64,000 bases of DNA from contig OU342633.1 in the NCBI GenBank assembly GCA_910589415.1, positions 5,928,858 through 5,992,857 of the forward strand, written 5' to 3'. This document shows positions 1-9,731 of the stretch, one piece after another. Under the pieces are notes generated by a model. It saw only the letters and a list, made by a program, of their open reading frames with translations. It was not told the DNA's origin and made no database searches. The translations under genes were made by a program, and so were the position numbers. This stretch comes from Malachius bipustulatus (Eukaryota; Arthropoda; Insecta; Coleoptera; Melyridae). The first letter of the stretch is position 1; every line of letters starts with the position of its first letter.

Positions 1-13
1 AACATTTTTTTGA

Positions 14-548
14 GCCACCCTGTATGTAAGTGAAACCGAAAATGTTAGATATCGTTGTAAAGAGAATTCAAGTAGCTTTCAAATGGTGTCTCACTCAATA
101 GCTGTTCCCTATGATGATAAGCAAAGGGGTAGCTACCCCTACCAAGGGGGTGAAGTTGGGTAGTTAAATTTGTTACGAAAATATGTCCCCCTCGATAACA
201 AAATCGACCTGTTTCGGCGTTTTTCGCGTACATCTTCAGTTTCCAAGTTATTAAGGCGAGTTGCGTTTTCGTTGGGCCATCCTATATGTGAGCGAAACCC
301 AAAATTTTGGATATCGTTGTAAAGAGAATTCGAATGGCTTTCAAATGATGTATCACCCGATATCTGTTCCCTATGATGATACGCAAAGGGGTAGCTACCC
401 TTACCAAGGGGGTGAACTTGGGTAGTTAAATTTGTCACGAAAATATGTCACCTTCGCTAACAAAATCGACCTGTTTCGGCGTTTTTCGCATATATCTTCA
501 GTTTTCAAGTTATTAGGCCTGGTACCTTTTCGCTCAAGCCACCCTGTA
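14..548. repeat. two-copy tandem repeat, 262-bp unit
   Basis: The motif GCCACCCTGTAT (GCCATCCTATAT in the second copy) begins near 14, 276 and 538, giving two consecutive 262-bp units and the start of a third. Each unit holds the same landmarks in the same order: ATCGTTGTAAAGAGAATTC, a short inverted repeat around GGGGTAGCTACCC, and AAATCGACCTGTTTCGGCG. The copies differ by scattered substitutions. Short reading frames on the - strand repeat with the unit and are not taken as genes. The CCCTGTAT ends match the ends of the foldback elements found throughout the window. Confidence 0.85.
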
Positions 549-1177
549 TAGTAGACACCAATCGATATAAATTTGAGTAAATCATTTGTTTTGGCAAAAT
601 GTATCCATTGTATTACTTATTTATCCTAATAAAGATAAACAAATCTACTTAGAGATAAAACTTATAATTAGTTATCACTGACTTTCTGTTGAAATTTCAG
701 TTAATATCACTTTTCTTTCAAGTAGGATGTACCTGTGTTTTCACTCTTTTTTTTAAGTTTCATACTTAGTTTAGATCACTTGTTGAAAAATGTGTAACGT
801 TAGGAGGGCAACATGTGGAATAAGTTTTGTATAAACTTTTGTACATGGTAAAAACTGTAATAAATGAATTGTATCCACCCTGTATATTATTTCGAAATTT
901 TGACAGCGGCTCAAGATATTCTAGATAAAGCAAAACTTTTTCCAAAGAATGACTTTTTTTCCTAAGACGCAAAATAAGGAAGTTTATAAGTATAGTTAGG
1001 TCCATCCGGGGACACACTGTATAATTCGACAATACAAATTAAAAATGAATTCTTGAAAACATAATGCATAATTTATTAGATAATGCATGTTACCTTGTGA
1101 GCCAATGAAATATAATTTAATGTTGACTACAATATCTTTTTAATGTTTTATTAAATTCTTCATAGGAATCATAAGTA
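549..1177. other. no recognisable feature
   Basis: AT-rich sequence with no coding or RNA signal I can defend. CACCCTGTATATTATTTCG near 877 resembles the terminus of the foldback families, so part may be decayed repeat. Confidence 0.5.
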
Positions 1178-1250
1178 CAGTAAAGTCTCGCTAATCCGAA
1201 TCATATCAGGCACATGGTTGTTCGGAGTAGCGAATATTCGGACTAGTGTA
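1178..1250. mobile_element. pogo/Tigger-like transposon end (fragment)
   Basis: ACAGTAAAGTCTCGCTAATCC followed by a partial internal inverted copy (TTCGGAGTAGCGAATATTCGG) has the form of pogo-type terminal inverted repeats common in insects. No matching right end was found, so this is one orphan end. The identification is from memory of the terminus style, not a search. Confidence 0.5.
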
Positions 1251-1278
1251 GCCACACAGGTATGTGTGGCGGGGGTCT

Positions 1279-1342
1279 GACTGATATGATATGCTGATGA
1301 GTCCATAATAAGGACGAAACAGTACCGTCCATTTCTTCAGTC
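1279..1342 (+). ncRNA. hammerhead ribozyme, type I with short stem III
   Basis: All invariant core pieces are present in order. CUGAUGA is at 1294-1300. Stem II is GUCC 1301-1304 with GGAC 1312-1315, closing the loop AUAAUAA. GAAA is at 1316-1319. A minimal stem III of C1320 with G1327 is followed by the cleavage triplet GUC at 1327-1329. Stem I is formed by GAUAUG 1288-1293 with CAUUUC 1330-1335 (one U-U mismatch), then an AUAU/UU internal loop, then GACUG 1279-1283 with CAGUC 1338-1342, all paired. Predicted cleavage is after C1329. Type I hammerheads with very short stem III are known from Penelope-like elements and metazoan retrozyme-like repeats. The carrier element here is not identified. 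A separate hairpin GCCACAC/GTGTGGC lies just upstream at 1251-1270. Confidence 0.85.
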
Positions 1343-2069
1343 TTCTCCTCACATGCTGTACGAAAGTTTTCTAATTTGTTCTGTAAAGAATCTTTTGTGG
1401 AAAATTTAAATTAGTACCTAAATCCCAATAAAAAACTCATCAAATATTATATAATCAAATAAGTGGTTCAATAAAAATAATTATAAAACCCTGTACCTAA
1501 ATAAATTGTCTCAAGTAAAAGTCAATCAATAAAATTACAGCTATAACAACTTACCTTAACAGACGGGAAGAGGAAAATTAAGATATCTTCTGTCTTCACT
1601 TATTGCTATTAAAATAATAATAATAATAACACAGCTAACACTGCTGACAGTCACTTAGTTAAAACATGCGCGAATTAATAAACAAATTACTTTTAGATGG
1701 TGTTATTCTGATATTTGATCGGTTATTCAGTACGTGGATACCTAAAGTGTTCAAAAGACAAGATGATATGAAACTTCGATAAAATTTAACTCATTAAAAT
1801 ACAGGAACTCCCAAACTTAGAACACTGACAAAGAGACAAACGACACTGGCTGTGAGTGTGATGCCAGTTACCACATAAAACACAAAGGACAAAGGTATGC
1901 TTCGTTATAGTGTGCGGGAGACATCGCCGAGATGTGTTGTACGGGTGTTACTGTTACAACTCCAAATATGTCTCAAGAGGATGTGTCAGATACATCAGAT
2001 GCACGTAGACAAGAGACATCCTTTTCGCACTCAGAGGCGATACGCACAACATGTACCATGTCACAGAAT
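1343..2069. other. unassigned, may include carrier of the ribozyme
   Basis: AT-rich to about 1850 with a short TAA run near 1609-1628. No ORF or RNA could be supported. A second ribozyme copy that would indicate a tandem retrozyme was looked for and not seen. Confidence 0.4.
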
Positions 2070-2480
2070 GTTTGCTGAGTTTATCAGAGAACTATCAGAA
2101 AATGAAACTAATGAACTGAAAAAGCTGAGTAAACACCAGCTGAGTTGGGCAATTGGACTTCTAACAGGACACTGCCCACTAATGAAACACCTCTCAATAA
2201 TAGGAGTGAAAATAACCCAGAATGCAGGAGATGCGGGAAGGGGGAGGAAACCCCATACCACCTAATGTGTGAGTGCCCAGCACTAGAGGGAACTAGACTT
2301 CTAGTATTTGGGACCGAAATGGCAGAACCAAAAGAAATAGAACAATCACCCATTGGACTCTTACTGAAATACTTTCGGGAGAGGGTACTGATGAGCTAAC
2401 TATCCAAAGGGGTACAATAAGCGCAAGCTTCAGTACGAGGGCTTTGAACCTACCCTAGAAGTAATAATAATAATAATATG
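2070..2480 (+). pseudogene. 3' end of an I-like non-LTR retrotransposon
   Basis: Two overlapping frames join to give the C-terminus of an ORF2 protein of the I/LOA type. One contains WAIGLLTGHCPLMKHLS. A -1/+2 shift near 2205 leads to a CCHC-like zinc knuckle, CRRCGKGEETPYHLMCECP, and the typical tail ending at the stop near 2397. The same arrangement ends the complete element at 19954-27537. The remnant finishes with a (TAA)n tail at about 2463-2478. It is a short, frameshifted, 5'-truncated copy. Confidence 0.8.
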
Positions 2481-2872
2481 ACACTCATGGAGATACATAG
2501 AATGGCGGATACATTTCTCAGACGGTCAGATATCCATGAGTATGGCACAAGATCAGCTGACCTTGTTAGAACAGGGCGATTTAGATTATGTAGATCGGCA
2601 GGGATCTTGATCTTGGTCTGTACAACGCCTTGCCAGCCAGCTTGAAGCAGTTGAATATCGTCATTTTTTCCGTGTAAGGTTGAAGAAATTTTTGCTTGGT
2701 AGAGCTTTTATAATGTAAAGGAATTCCGAGAGTCACTGTCCACTGCCAATGGGCTAGTGTAGTTTCTATGTTTACTCTTATCTTTGTTCTTTTGACATGT
2801 CCATAGATAATATGTATTATTTTCTGAGGATAAAAGTTATTATTATTATTATAAATTATTATTATTATTATG
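2481..2872 (+). pseudogene. 3' end of a Jockey/CR1-like retrotransposon
   Basis: Frameshifted fragments DIHEYGTRSADLVRTGRF, YNALPASLKQL and RLKKFLLGRAFYNVKEF match the C-terminal region that follows the reverse transcriptase in Jockey/CR1-like ORF2 proteins; compare the end of the element at 24431-26340. The remnant runs into a (TTA)n/(ATT)n tail at about 2835-2872, as the related elements do. Non-functional. Confidence 0.65.
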
Positions 2873-2879
2873 CCTTCCT

Positions 2880-3960
2880 CATCACATAAACCGGAGACTT
2901 GAACCTAAGATTGGTATTTGCTCTAGGACACTCAAACACACGTAGCCTGTACGAAGATTCACCAACTCCATGAGTAGGTACCCAGCATGGCCCGTAGAAA
3001 AGGGAAATCAAGATGGTTAGTTACAAGCTTGTACAACATCATCAACCCCGCCCGCATTCTATGCACCTCCAGAGACTGAAATTCGAATTCGGAGAGTAAC
3101 CGGTCATGGTCATAACAGCCTCTACATGGACAAGAACCATGTATCCGGAAGTATAAATACTTGAGAAACCTTCTGTGTACCTTCCCTATAATTCTCTTAT
3201 AAACATTATAATACGGGCTCCATACTATAAATGCTTACTCAATGCGACTACGTACCAAGGCAAAATATAATGTCCTGATGTCATCCAGATTTTTAAAAGT
3301 GTTGGAATTTCTGATGGCAAATGCCAACATATGTAAGGATTCCGAAACAACTCGTCTAATGTGGACATCAAAAGAAAGGCAAGAGTCAAATGTGACACCG
3401 AAATAGTTATCTCCTCCATGGGAGGTAAAGCAGCAGACCCTTACACTGGTCATTTAACTCCAAACCATTAAACCTGCACCATTCTCAACTAGCGCTTCAA
3501 CGGTAATTAACAGTCACTTTATGACTCAACCACAGTAAATATTTTTAAATCATGTGCATAAAGAAGCTTTTCCATGTTCAGGTGATCGGGCAAATTGTTC
3601 GCAAATAGAGAAAACAAAACAACCCAAATTCGAACCCTGCAGTACACTGGAAGTAGCAGTATAAGTCCTCAATACATGACCTCCGTATGCAACAAAATAG
3701 TAACAGCTATTTAGATATGACTTTAAAAAACTACAGAGAGCTGCACTAAATCCAAACGCGGCTCCAAACCTAAAAGATCTTTAAGGTCGCAGTAACTTGA
3801 TCACCCTCAAAGATACAAATACAAAAAAATATATGCAAACGCGGCTGGCTTGCTTGGACAGAAGAATTGAATGGTCAATGCGATCAAAGGCCAAAATGTG
3901 ACTGAAATTTTATCAAATTCCAAAGTTTCGCTCCAGGAACTAGTTTCTATCACTACTGTT
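2880..3960 (-). pseudogene. decayed Jockey/CR1-like reverse transcriptase
   Basis: Read on the - strand, fragments in several frames follow the order of a retrotransposon RT domain. AFDRIDHSILLSK (motif A) lies near 3885-3860. A changed catalytic box, YAHD where YADD is expected, lies near 3560. DNYFGVTFDSCLSFDVHIRR, then LDDIRTLYFALVRSRIE, lie at 3410-3240. Frameshifts and stops separate the pieces, and the catalytic Asp change alone would inactivate it. This is an old copy. Confidence 0.75.
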
Positions 3961-3983
3961 AATGTTTCTAATTATTATAAACA

Positions 3984-4568
3984 ATGTTGTTACGGTCTTA
4001 CACTTTATTACCTACTTCACAAATTAACCCTTTGACTGCTGATGACGCCTACGGACGACATAGCATAGGGAAAAATGTACAGAAATAGAAAAATGAGCAC
4101 TTAAAGGGTTAAAAGTCTTCCAGTAATACAAGGTCTTTATTTAAACCAGTCACAACACAAATTCCAAATATAATAAACAAATGAACATTGACCTCAGATC
4201 TAAATAATCAGCTGTTCTCTTATTCACACATACACTGTCACCACTAATATAGCAACTATGCTTTCCACGTTGATTTCACTTCATTTGGCACAATCACTTC
4301 ACTGTGTACTCTTTCTTCCTTACTCTGTGGTACTTCAGCTTTCATCCACTTTCAAACTACAACTGAACTCTTCGAGTGCCGACAGCTCTTATATATACCC
4401 GATGGCCTTGGAGTCAAGAAAGGTCTGGTAGTTTTACGGATGACTCTAGATGTAGGCAGAATGATCTGTCACGTCACCATCAAGTATGTCCCAAGAAGTC
4501 AGCATCCAGCTGTTTAACTGGATGTAAACAAACCTTCCTTCGTTATAATATTAACTAATGCAAACATC
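3984..4568 (-). mobile_element. LTR-like promoter fragment, family shared with 30453-30899
   Basis: On the - strand a TATATATAAGAG box lies at 4397-4386, about 170 bp from the putative 5' end near 4568. The copy at 30453-30899 has the same order of blocks: GTGACAG, ATTCTGC, AAAAC, the TATA box, then CCACAGAGTAA downstream. The left boundary is TGTTGTTA in both. Target duplications are not clean, so the exact ends are uncertain. I read both as solo LTRs of one family; no gag or pol is attached. Confidence 0.45.
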
Positions 4569-4691
4569 CAGAAAGATCAAATTTTGCAAAACACTTAATA
4601 GAAAACTCTAACAGCCAGTTAAAATATTTCAAATTCAAAATTACACTGAGAAAAATAAGAACAGGAGGTAGTGTGTAGGTAGCGAGAACCC

Positions 4692-5092
4692 CTGTGAGCT
4701 CTCAATACAAGCCACACAGACGAAACCTGACGTCTTAATACGACGCGAGTCTGAAAACTAAGAGAAAAGAAAATAAACGGTTCTCCGCTCAGAGCTCAGT
4801 GCACTCTGGGCATCGATTTACGGGACAACGACAGGTCGACTCAATGCATCAGCCTCTCCCCCTCGGTGCACTCAATACATGCACGTCGGTTGCCCCGTCT
4901 TGTCCTGTCCCTCTGGGGGCTGACTACGTCCACCAGAAAAATGAGACGCGCGCTGGTCAGTACCCAGCTCGCGTCTCGCTGCCTGTTTGCCCGGTCGGTG
5001 GACTCAATACATCCACCGCGGGGTGCTTGCTCCTGCAAGGCTCAGTACACCTTACAGGAGTTGAATGCTTGATGGTCAGTACCCAAACAAGC
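4692..5092. other. array of eight hairpins with conserved loop CTCARTRCA
   Basis: Eight hairpins follow each other, each closing a 9-nt loop (two have a related GTCAGTACC loop). Positions are 4692-4719, 4787-4811 (8 bp, one GU), 4833-4855, 4866-4884, 4943-4977 (13 of 14 positions paired), 4996-5018 (7 bp perfect), 5030-5060 (10 of 11), and 5067-5092 (8 bp with a 1x2 internal loop). The stems differ in sequence from one hairpin to the next while the loop is kept, which is what selection on RNA structure would leave. The array starts about 27 bp downstream of the - strand TATA box, so it would form the 5' leader of an LTR transcript. Its role is unknown. Confidence 0.75.
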
Positions 5093-5118
5093 ACTGCCAG
5101 TTCTTCGGATGAGCTCCC

Positions 5119-5126
5119 TTATATAG
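5119..5126 (-). promoter_or_regulatory. TATA box of the LTR-like element
   Basis: CTATATAA on the - strand, with the predicted start about 30 bp downstream, near 5090, at the edge of hairpin eight. Confidence 0.5.
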
Positions 5127-5275
5127 CCGGCGGCGGGGTGATAAGGCCGCTATCACCACTGCAAAAATTCTGCCTTCCTGCTCTGAACTGATTAAATGAG
5201 AAACTAATTTGTCCTTAATAATTTATTAATAATAATACTAAACGAAAGCCCCGGATTGCGTTACAAAAATTTGGG

Positions 5276-5606
5276 ATAAAAGTTGTTTGGTTTTGAGGGA
5301 GACATCGGTTTTTTTGCACACAAGAACCCCCCCCCCCCCCGGCTGCATAGGGGTGGGGGTGACTTTGACGATTTAAATAAGAACCCCCATTTTTTATTGC
5401 GGATTATGATTCAGCATAGAGAAAAACAAACTTATGTATGAAATTTTTTTTCAATTTCGCCCCCATCCCATAAACATGGAAGACAAAAACGACTTTTGTG
5501 GGGGTTCCTATTTAAATCCTTAAAGTCCCCCCCCCCCAGGGGGTGGAGGTGGGGGGGTCGTTCTTGTGTGCAAACGATGTCCTCCTCAAAACCAAACAAC
5601 TTTTAT
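5276..5606. mobile_element. short foldback element with C/G tracts
   Basis: ATAAAAGTTGTTTGG at 5276 returns inverted as CCAAACAACTTTTAT at 5592-5606. The arms continue inward through TTGCACACAAGAAC and GTTCTTGTGTGCAAA to long C runs on both sides and a 150-bp centre. A partial tandem echo of the right end follows at 5607-5735. Confidence 0.7.
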
Positions 5607-6202
5607 TCGGAAAATGTTCCCCATCCCCAATAATTCCGAAAATAGACTAAGATGGGTAAACAACTTTTGTCCCAAACTTTTATTCGGAGAATGTTGCCCC
5701 TCCCCAATAATTCCGAAAATAGATTAAGATGGATCACCCGGTATATAAAAAAATTATTACTTTCATAACTGACATTACATTTGGTGAATATCTAAATGGG
5801 CATCCACACGCTGGCCCAACTATTTGGCGAAACATTCACCGAATCATTCACCGAATCATTCGTGTACAAACTAGCCGTCCACACGTTGGCGATTGCAGTT
5901 GGCTTGAGGCTTGGTCGAACTACAGGCGAACGACCATAGCGAATTCATAATCACAGATAACGACAGTGGCGGCGTTATGTGTCTTGAATTTCCACGGGAA
6001 TTGAAAATGTAAAATTGTTTTGCCATATTTATGCAAGCTCAGCTCTGATAATTTTTCTTTTTATAATTAATAATTATTGTTCTTTATATCTCACTAGTGC
6101 GGTAATAGACTTAGCGTACTAGTGCGGTAATATGGATTCTTATCCAAAGTAACTTAGATGGGTGGGATGATAAGTGCTCTTTATTTAATGATTGTAGATA
6201 AA

Positions 6203-7104
6203 TATACAGGGTGGGGCGCGACAAACGTCTCGGTCTGTGTAGCCTAAATCGTGCACAATTAAAAAAAAATTAAATTGAGGCTTATACAGGGTCGTAGTGC
6301 CTATAACTTAAAATTATTTTTTACTATACAGCATGTCCCATATGACAGTGGCATATCAAAGTTATGTTTTTTTAAACAGAATGCTCCTAACTATGTTATC
6401 GCATTTTTAGATTATCTGAGAAGAAAGAGTAAGATTGGTTTTTACAGTTGGTGTTGATGTAAATTGAAAAGTTTCTGAGTTATAAACAAGTGAAAATCGC
6501 AATTTTCGAAGTTCAAGGCCCTGTACAACGAAAACGGCTCAAGATAGAGAAAAACGGCTTACATGTCCCTGTTTTAACTTTTTATTTACTGTCCTATGGT
6601 ACAGAAACATTTGTACGTTCTTTGTTTCTTCTTATTTGGCGACGCGTGGAGAAATCTCAGATTTTTTCCAATTTTTTTATCACCCTGTATAAACATTTTA
6701 TCTACATCATAGGATAGTACACAAAAAGCTAAAATAGGGACATGTAAGCCGGTTTTCTCTATCTTGACCCGTTTTCGTGGTACAGGGCCTTGAACTTCAA
6801 AAACGACGATTTTCACTTGTTTATAACTCACAAACTTCTGAATTTAAACACCAACTGTAAAAGCCAATCTTATTTTTTCTTCTCAGACAATCTAAAAATG
6901 CAATAACATAAGAGCATTCCATTAAAAAAAAAAACATAACTTTGATATGCCACTCTCATATGGGACATGCTGTATACTTCAAGATAATTTTAAGTTGTGG
7001 GCACTACGACCCTGTATAAAATTAGACCCAATTCAAATTTTTTTCAAATTGTGCACGATTTAGGATACACAGACCGAGGCGTTCAACGCGCCCCACCCTG
7101 TATA
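6203..7104. mobile_element. foldback element (long near-palindrome)
   Basis: TATACAGGGTGGGGCGCG at the left and CGCGCCCCACCCTGTATA at the right are exact inverted ends. The arms match inward for more than 400 bp each: TCTGTGTAGCC...GTGCAC, CAGCATGTCCCATATGA, TTGCATTTTTAGATTGTC-like text, CAAGGCCCTGTAC. The centre is near 6680. No protein is encoded; ORFs in the arms mirror each other on opposite strands. Arms of the same family recur at 7400, 32223, 44815, 51991 and 54935. Confidence 0.9.
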
Positions 7105-7399
7105 ATTTTATATTTTTATATTTTATTTAATTAAAGCCTTATAATTAGTTTTTTCACATTTCTTTCTAGCGATTTTGATTTTATTAATCGATTTCTACGT
7201 ATGTATTGAAAAAAAAATCGATTTTATTTTCGACAATTTACCACCATAATACAGTTTTTTATCGCTGGCGCCCGAACTAATTTTTTTTTAATGAAACTGA
7301 TTACCTATGCCATTCCGTGGTCCTATATCAAGTACACAAATCCTCAAAGTTTCAGTTTAAAATTAAGCTCTATTTAGGGGGTGGACACTAGTGTTGGGA

Positions 7400-7721
7400 C
7401 ACCCGGTACAGGGCCTTGAACTTGAAAAATGGCGATTTTCACTTGTTTCTCACAAACATCTCAATTTAAACACAAACTGAAAAAGCCAATCTTTTTTTTT
7501 TTCTTCGCGATCAATCTAAAAATACAATAACATAGGAGCATTCCATTTAAAAAATAAACATAATTTTAATATAACGATCTCATATGAGACATGTTATATA
7601 GTCCAAAATAATTTTAAGTTGTAGACGCTACGACCCTGTATAAGACCCAATTTAATTTTTTTTTATCGTGCACGATTTACGCTACACAGATGGAGGCGTT
7701 CGTCGCGCCCCACCCTGTATA
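7400..7721. mobile_element. right half of the same foldback family
   Basis: Repeats the right arm of 6203-7104, from TACAGGGCCTTGAACTTG to CGCGCCCCACCCTGTATA, with about 15-20% visible differences. No left arm is present. Confidence 0.8.
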
Positions 7722-8043
7722 AGTATATTTTACTTTGTAAGGCAAACTAATCATTTTAATTTTGAAATTTCATAATAATGTTTTTTTTTTTCTTTTTGCT
7801 CATTACGTAAAACGCACAAGGCTTTCGTTGGTGCATATTGGTATTTTACAACTAGCATTGGTTCTAACAACATACATATTTAAAAATCATAATCAAAATT
7901 AGATTTTCCAAGGAATGGCCTTTTTTCATGTGTAATTATTAGATTGGGCCGAGGACTTGGCTATTTTTTTCTTACCTATATTTCATAAAAAAAAGAGTTA
8001 TGAGAACTTTTTTTGGTAATTACTAATTTTAGTGTTGATCCTA
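7722..8043. other. no recognisable feature
   Basis: AT-rich spacer between repeats; nothing coding seen. Confidence 0.5.
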
Positions 8044-8045
8044 TA

Positions 8046-9729
8046 GTACAGTCATTTGGTGTTCAAAAAGAGGGTTACCTGGAAAGTTTTCCGGGAGTTT
8101 TGAAAATTGGTGATTTTATAGATTTTGACATGCTCTTTCCGAATTTTTACTTTGCCACCTCGTATCTTTGCCGCTCGCGCCGCCATATTGAGAAAATGGC
8201 GTCCAAAAACAGATTTTCAACAATATCTTCTTTCCAACTCATTTTACGATGAACATATTTATGTAATAAATTAAACTAGAGAAAATTTCCTACAATTTAT
8301 GTAATAATCTTTTTTTCGTAAAATCAATAGTTTCAGCGTACGAGAGCCACAAATCAAGATACATCTACACCAACACGTGTTTTTCGTATATTTAACGAAA
8401 AATGTGAAAAACTGTGTAACAAGATAAATCCTAGGCAACGATGCAAACAAGAAACGCCTCATTGAAATGTTGAAGACAAAATTTGAAGCTGCGAACTTCA
8501 TGGTCAAGAAAGCCAAGGAAGATGCGGATACTCTAATAGTCAATACAGCAATCAACATTTCATCTACATTTGATTCCGTAATAGTTGTCGGCGAAGATGT
8601 AGATCTTCTTATTCTCTTGGCTCTATCTACGCGTTCAAACATACATATATATTTCAAACCAAAAAAATGAAAAATTTCTCAACAAATAGATTCAACAAAA
8701 AGTGTCATAAATAATTAAGTCGCAGATGACATATTTTTCGTGCACGATTTCAGTGATGGCTGTGATACAGCATCAGCACACTTTAATCAAGGAAAAATAA
8801 AATGTGCTAATGTATCCGAAAAAACGAGATTTAAACGAGCTTGTCTAGGTATTCAAAAACCAAAATGCCGATCCAGAGATCATTGCTGAAGCTGGGGAAC
8901 GCTTCTCCCTTGCCTTGTATGGTAACAGTCGAGGTAACAGTGGCATAAAAAGTATGTCGTTAAACAACTATAGATATACATGCTTCACAAAATCAGCATA
9001 AAAAATAAATTTAATATTACATCGCTGCCACCTACAGAAGCAACAGCACGACAACATTAGTTCCGAGCCTATCACCGGGTTCAGCTGCAGTGGGATGGAG
9101 TTGAAAAAAATGCAGGGCTATGGAAATGGAAAAAGGGATGTCGGGGAGCCTGCGTGGATGCAGAAAGGCTGGATTAAAGTGCTCCGTTATATGCACGAAT
9201 TGCAATGGTACGTGTGATAATTCGAAAATTACACTGGAAGATAGCGATGAAGAAGAAGAAACAGAGACTATTTTCGAGCAAACATATGACGAAATCGAGA
9301 AACAAAAGGATTACAACGAAGCTGATGATCCCATTGCGGCTGTCGTGGGAGAAAGGTCTATTAAAACGCGCCAATTACTCATGGTGGTGTCTAAATAATT
9401 TATTTAGCCAAAGCGCATGTTTGAGTGGACTTTGCGGCGCTCGTACGCAAAAACTATTGATTCTACAAAAATAAAGGTTACTACATAAATTGTAGGAAAT
9501 TTTCTCTAGTTTAATTTATTACATAAATATTTTCATCATAAAATGAGTCGGAAAGAAGATATTGTTAAAAAACTGTTTTTGGACGCCATTTTTTTAATAT
9601 GGCGGCGCGAGCGGCAAAGATACGAGGTGGCAAAGTAGAAATTCGAAAAGAGCACGTCGAAATCTATAAAATCACCAATTTTCAAAACTCCCGGAAAACT
9701 TTCCAGGTAAAACTACCAAATGACTGGAC
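8046..9729. mobile_element. TIR transposon 1, carrying nuclease-CXC gene remnant
   Basis: The ends GTACAGTCATTTGGT (8046) and ACCAAATGACTGGAC (to 9729) are inverted and flanked by TA on both sides (8044-8045, 9730-9731), suggesting a TA target site. The inverted arms extend inward about 300 bp through CCTGGAAAGTTTTCCGGG, GCCACCTCGTATCTTTGCCG, GAGAAAATTTCCTACAATTT and the CGTACG block near 8338 and 9441. Between the arms lies the decayed gene at 8425-9398. This is longer than a typical MITE arm and makes a self-contained element of 1.7 kb. Confidence 0.85.
8425..9398 (+). pseudogene. FEN/XPG-like nuclease with CXC-type cysteine tail (decayed)
   Basis: Pieces occur in order but in different frames. 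NKKRLIEMLKTKFEAAN and EDADTLIVNTAI lie at about 8440-8560. VVGEDVDLLILLAL follows at 8584-8625, then FSDGCDTASAHFNQGKIK at 8750-8800, ADPEIIAEAGERF at 8860-8910, LPPTEATARQH then a stop at 9028, AYHRVQLQWDGVE near 9070, and GCRKAGLKCSVICTNCNGTC followed by an acidic tail at 9155-9290. I recognise the set from uncharacterised proteins common in arthropods and cnidarians. By inference the DAD and EDVDLL blocks are the metal-binding acidic clusters of a flap-endonuclease fold, and GCDTxS...G.GK the helix-hairpin region. At least three frameshifts or stops make it non-functional. The N-terminal part is missing; it is present in the copy at 57371. Confidence 0.7.
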
Positions 9730-9731
9730 TA

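Larger units (their letters stand above)
4570..5265 (-). mobile_element. LTR-like element with TATA box and hairpin array
   Basis: The right end GCGTTACA, read on the - strand as TGTAACGC, and the internal CTATATAA at 5126-5119 look like the 5' end and promoter of an LTR oriented leftwards. Downstream of the TATA box are eight hairpins (see the array entry). The left boundary could not be found. Local GC content is well above the flanks. ORFs across it are by-products of GC-rich sequence. Confidence 0.5.

Noticed and set aside
4376..5191. ORFs of 60-130 codons in both strands of the LTR-like region
   Set aside because: They overlap in several frames of GC-rich, hairpin-forming sequence, show no domain, and repeat with the hairpin units.
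6275..6831. ORFs in foldback arms (also 52247-52480)
   Set aside because: The + strand frame at 6490 and the - strand frame at 6831 encode nearly the same peptide because the arms are inverted copies; no known protein.
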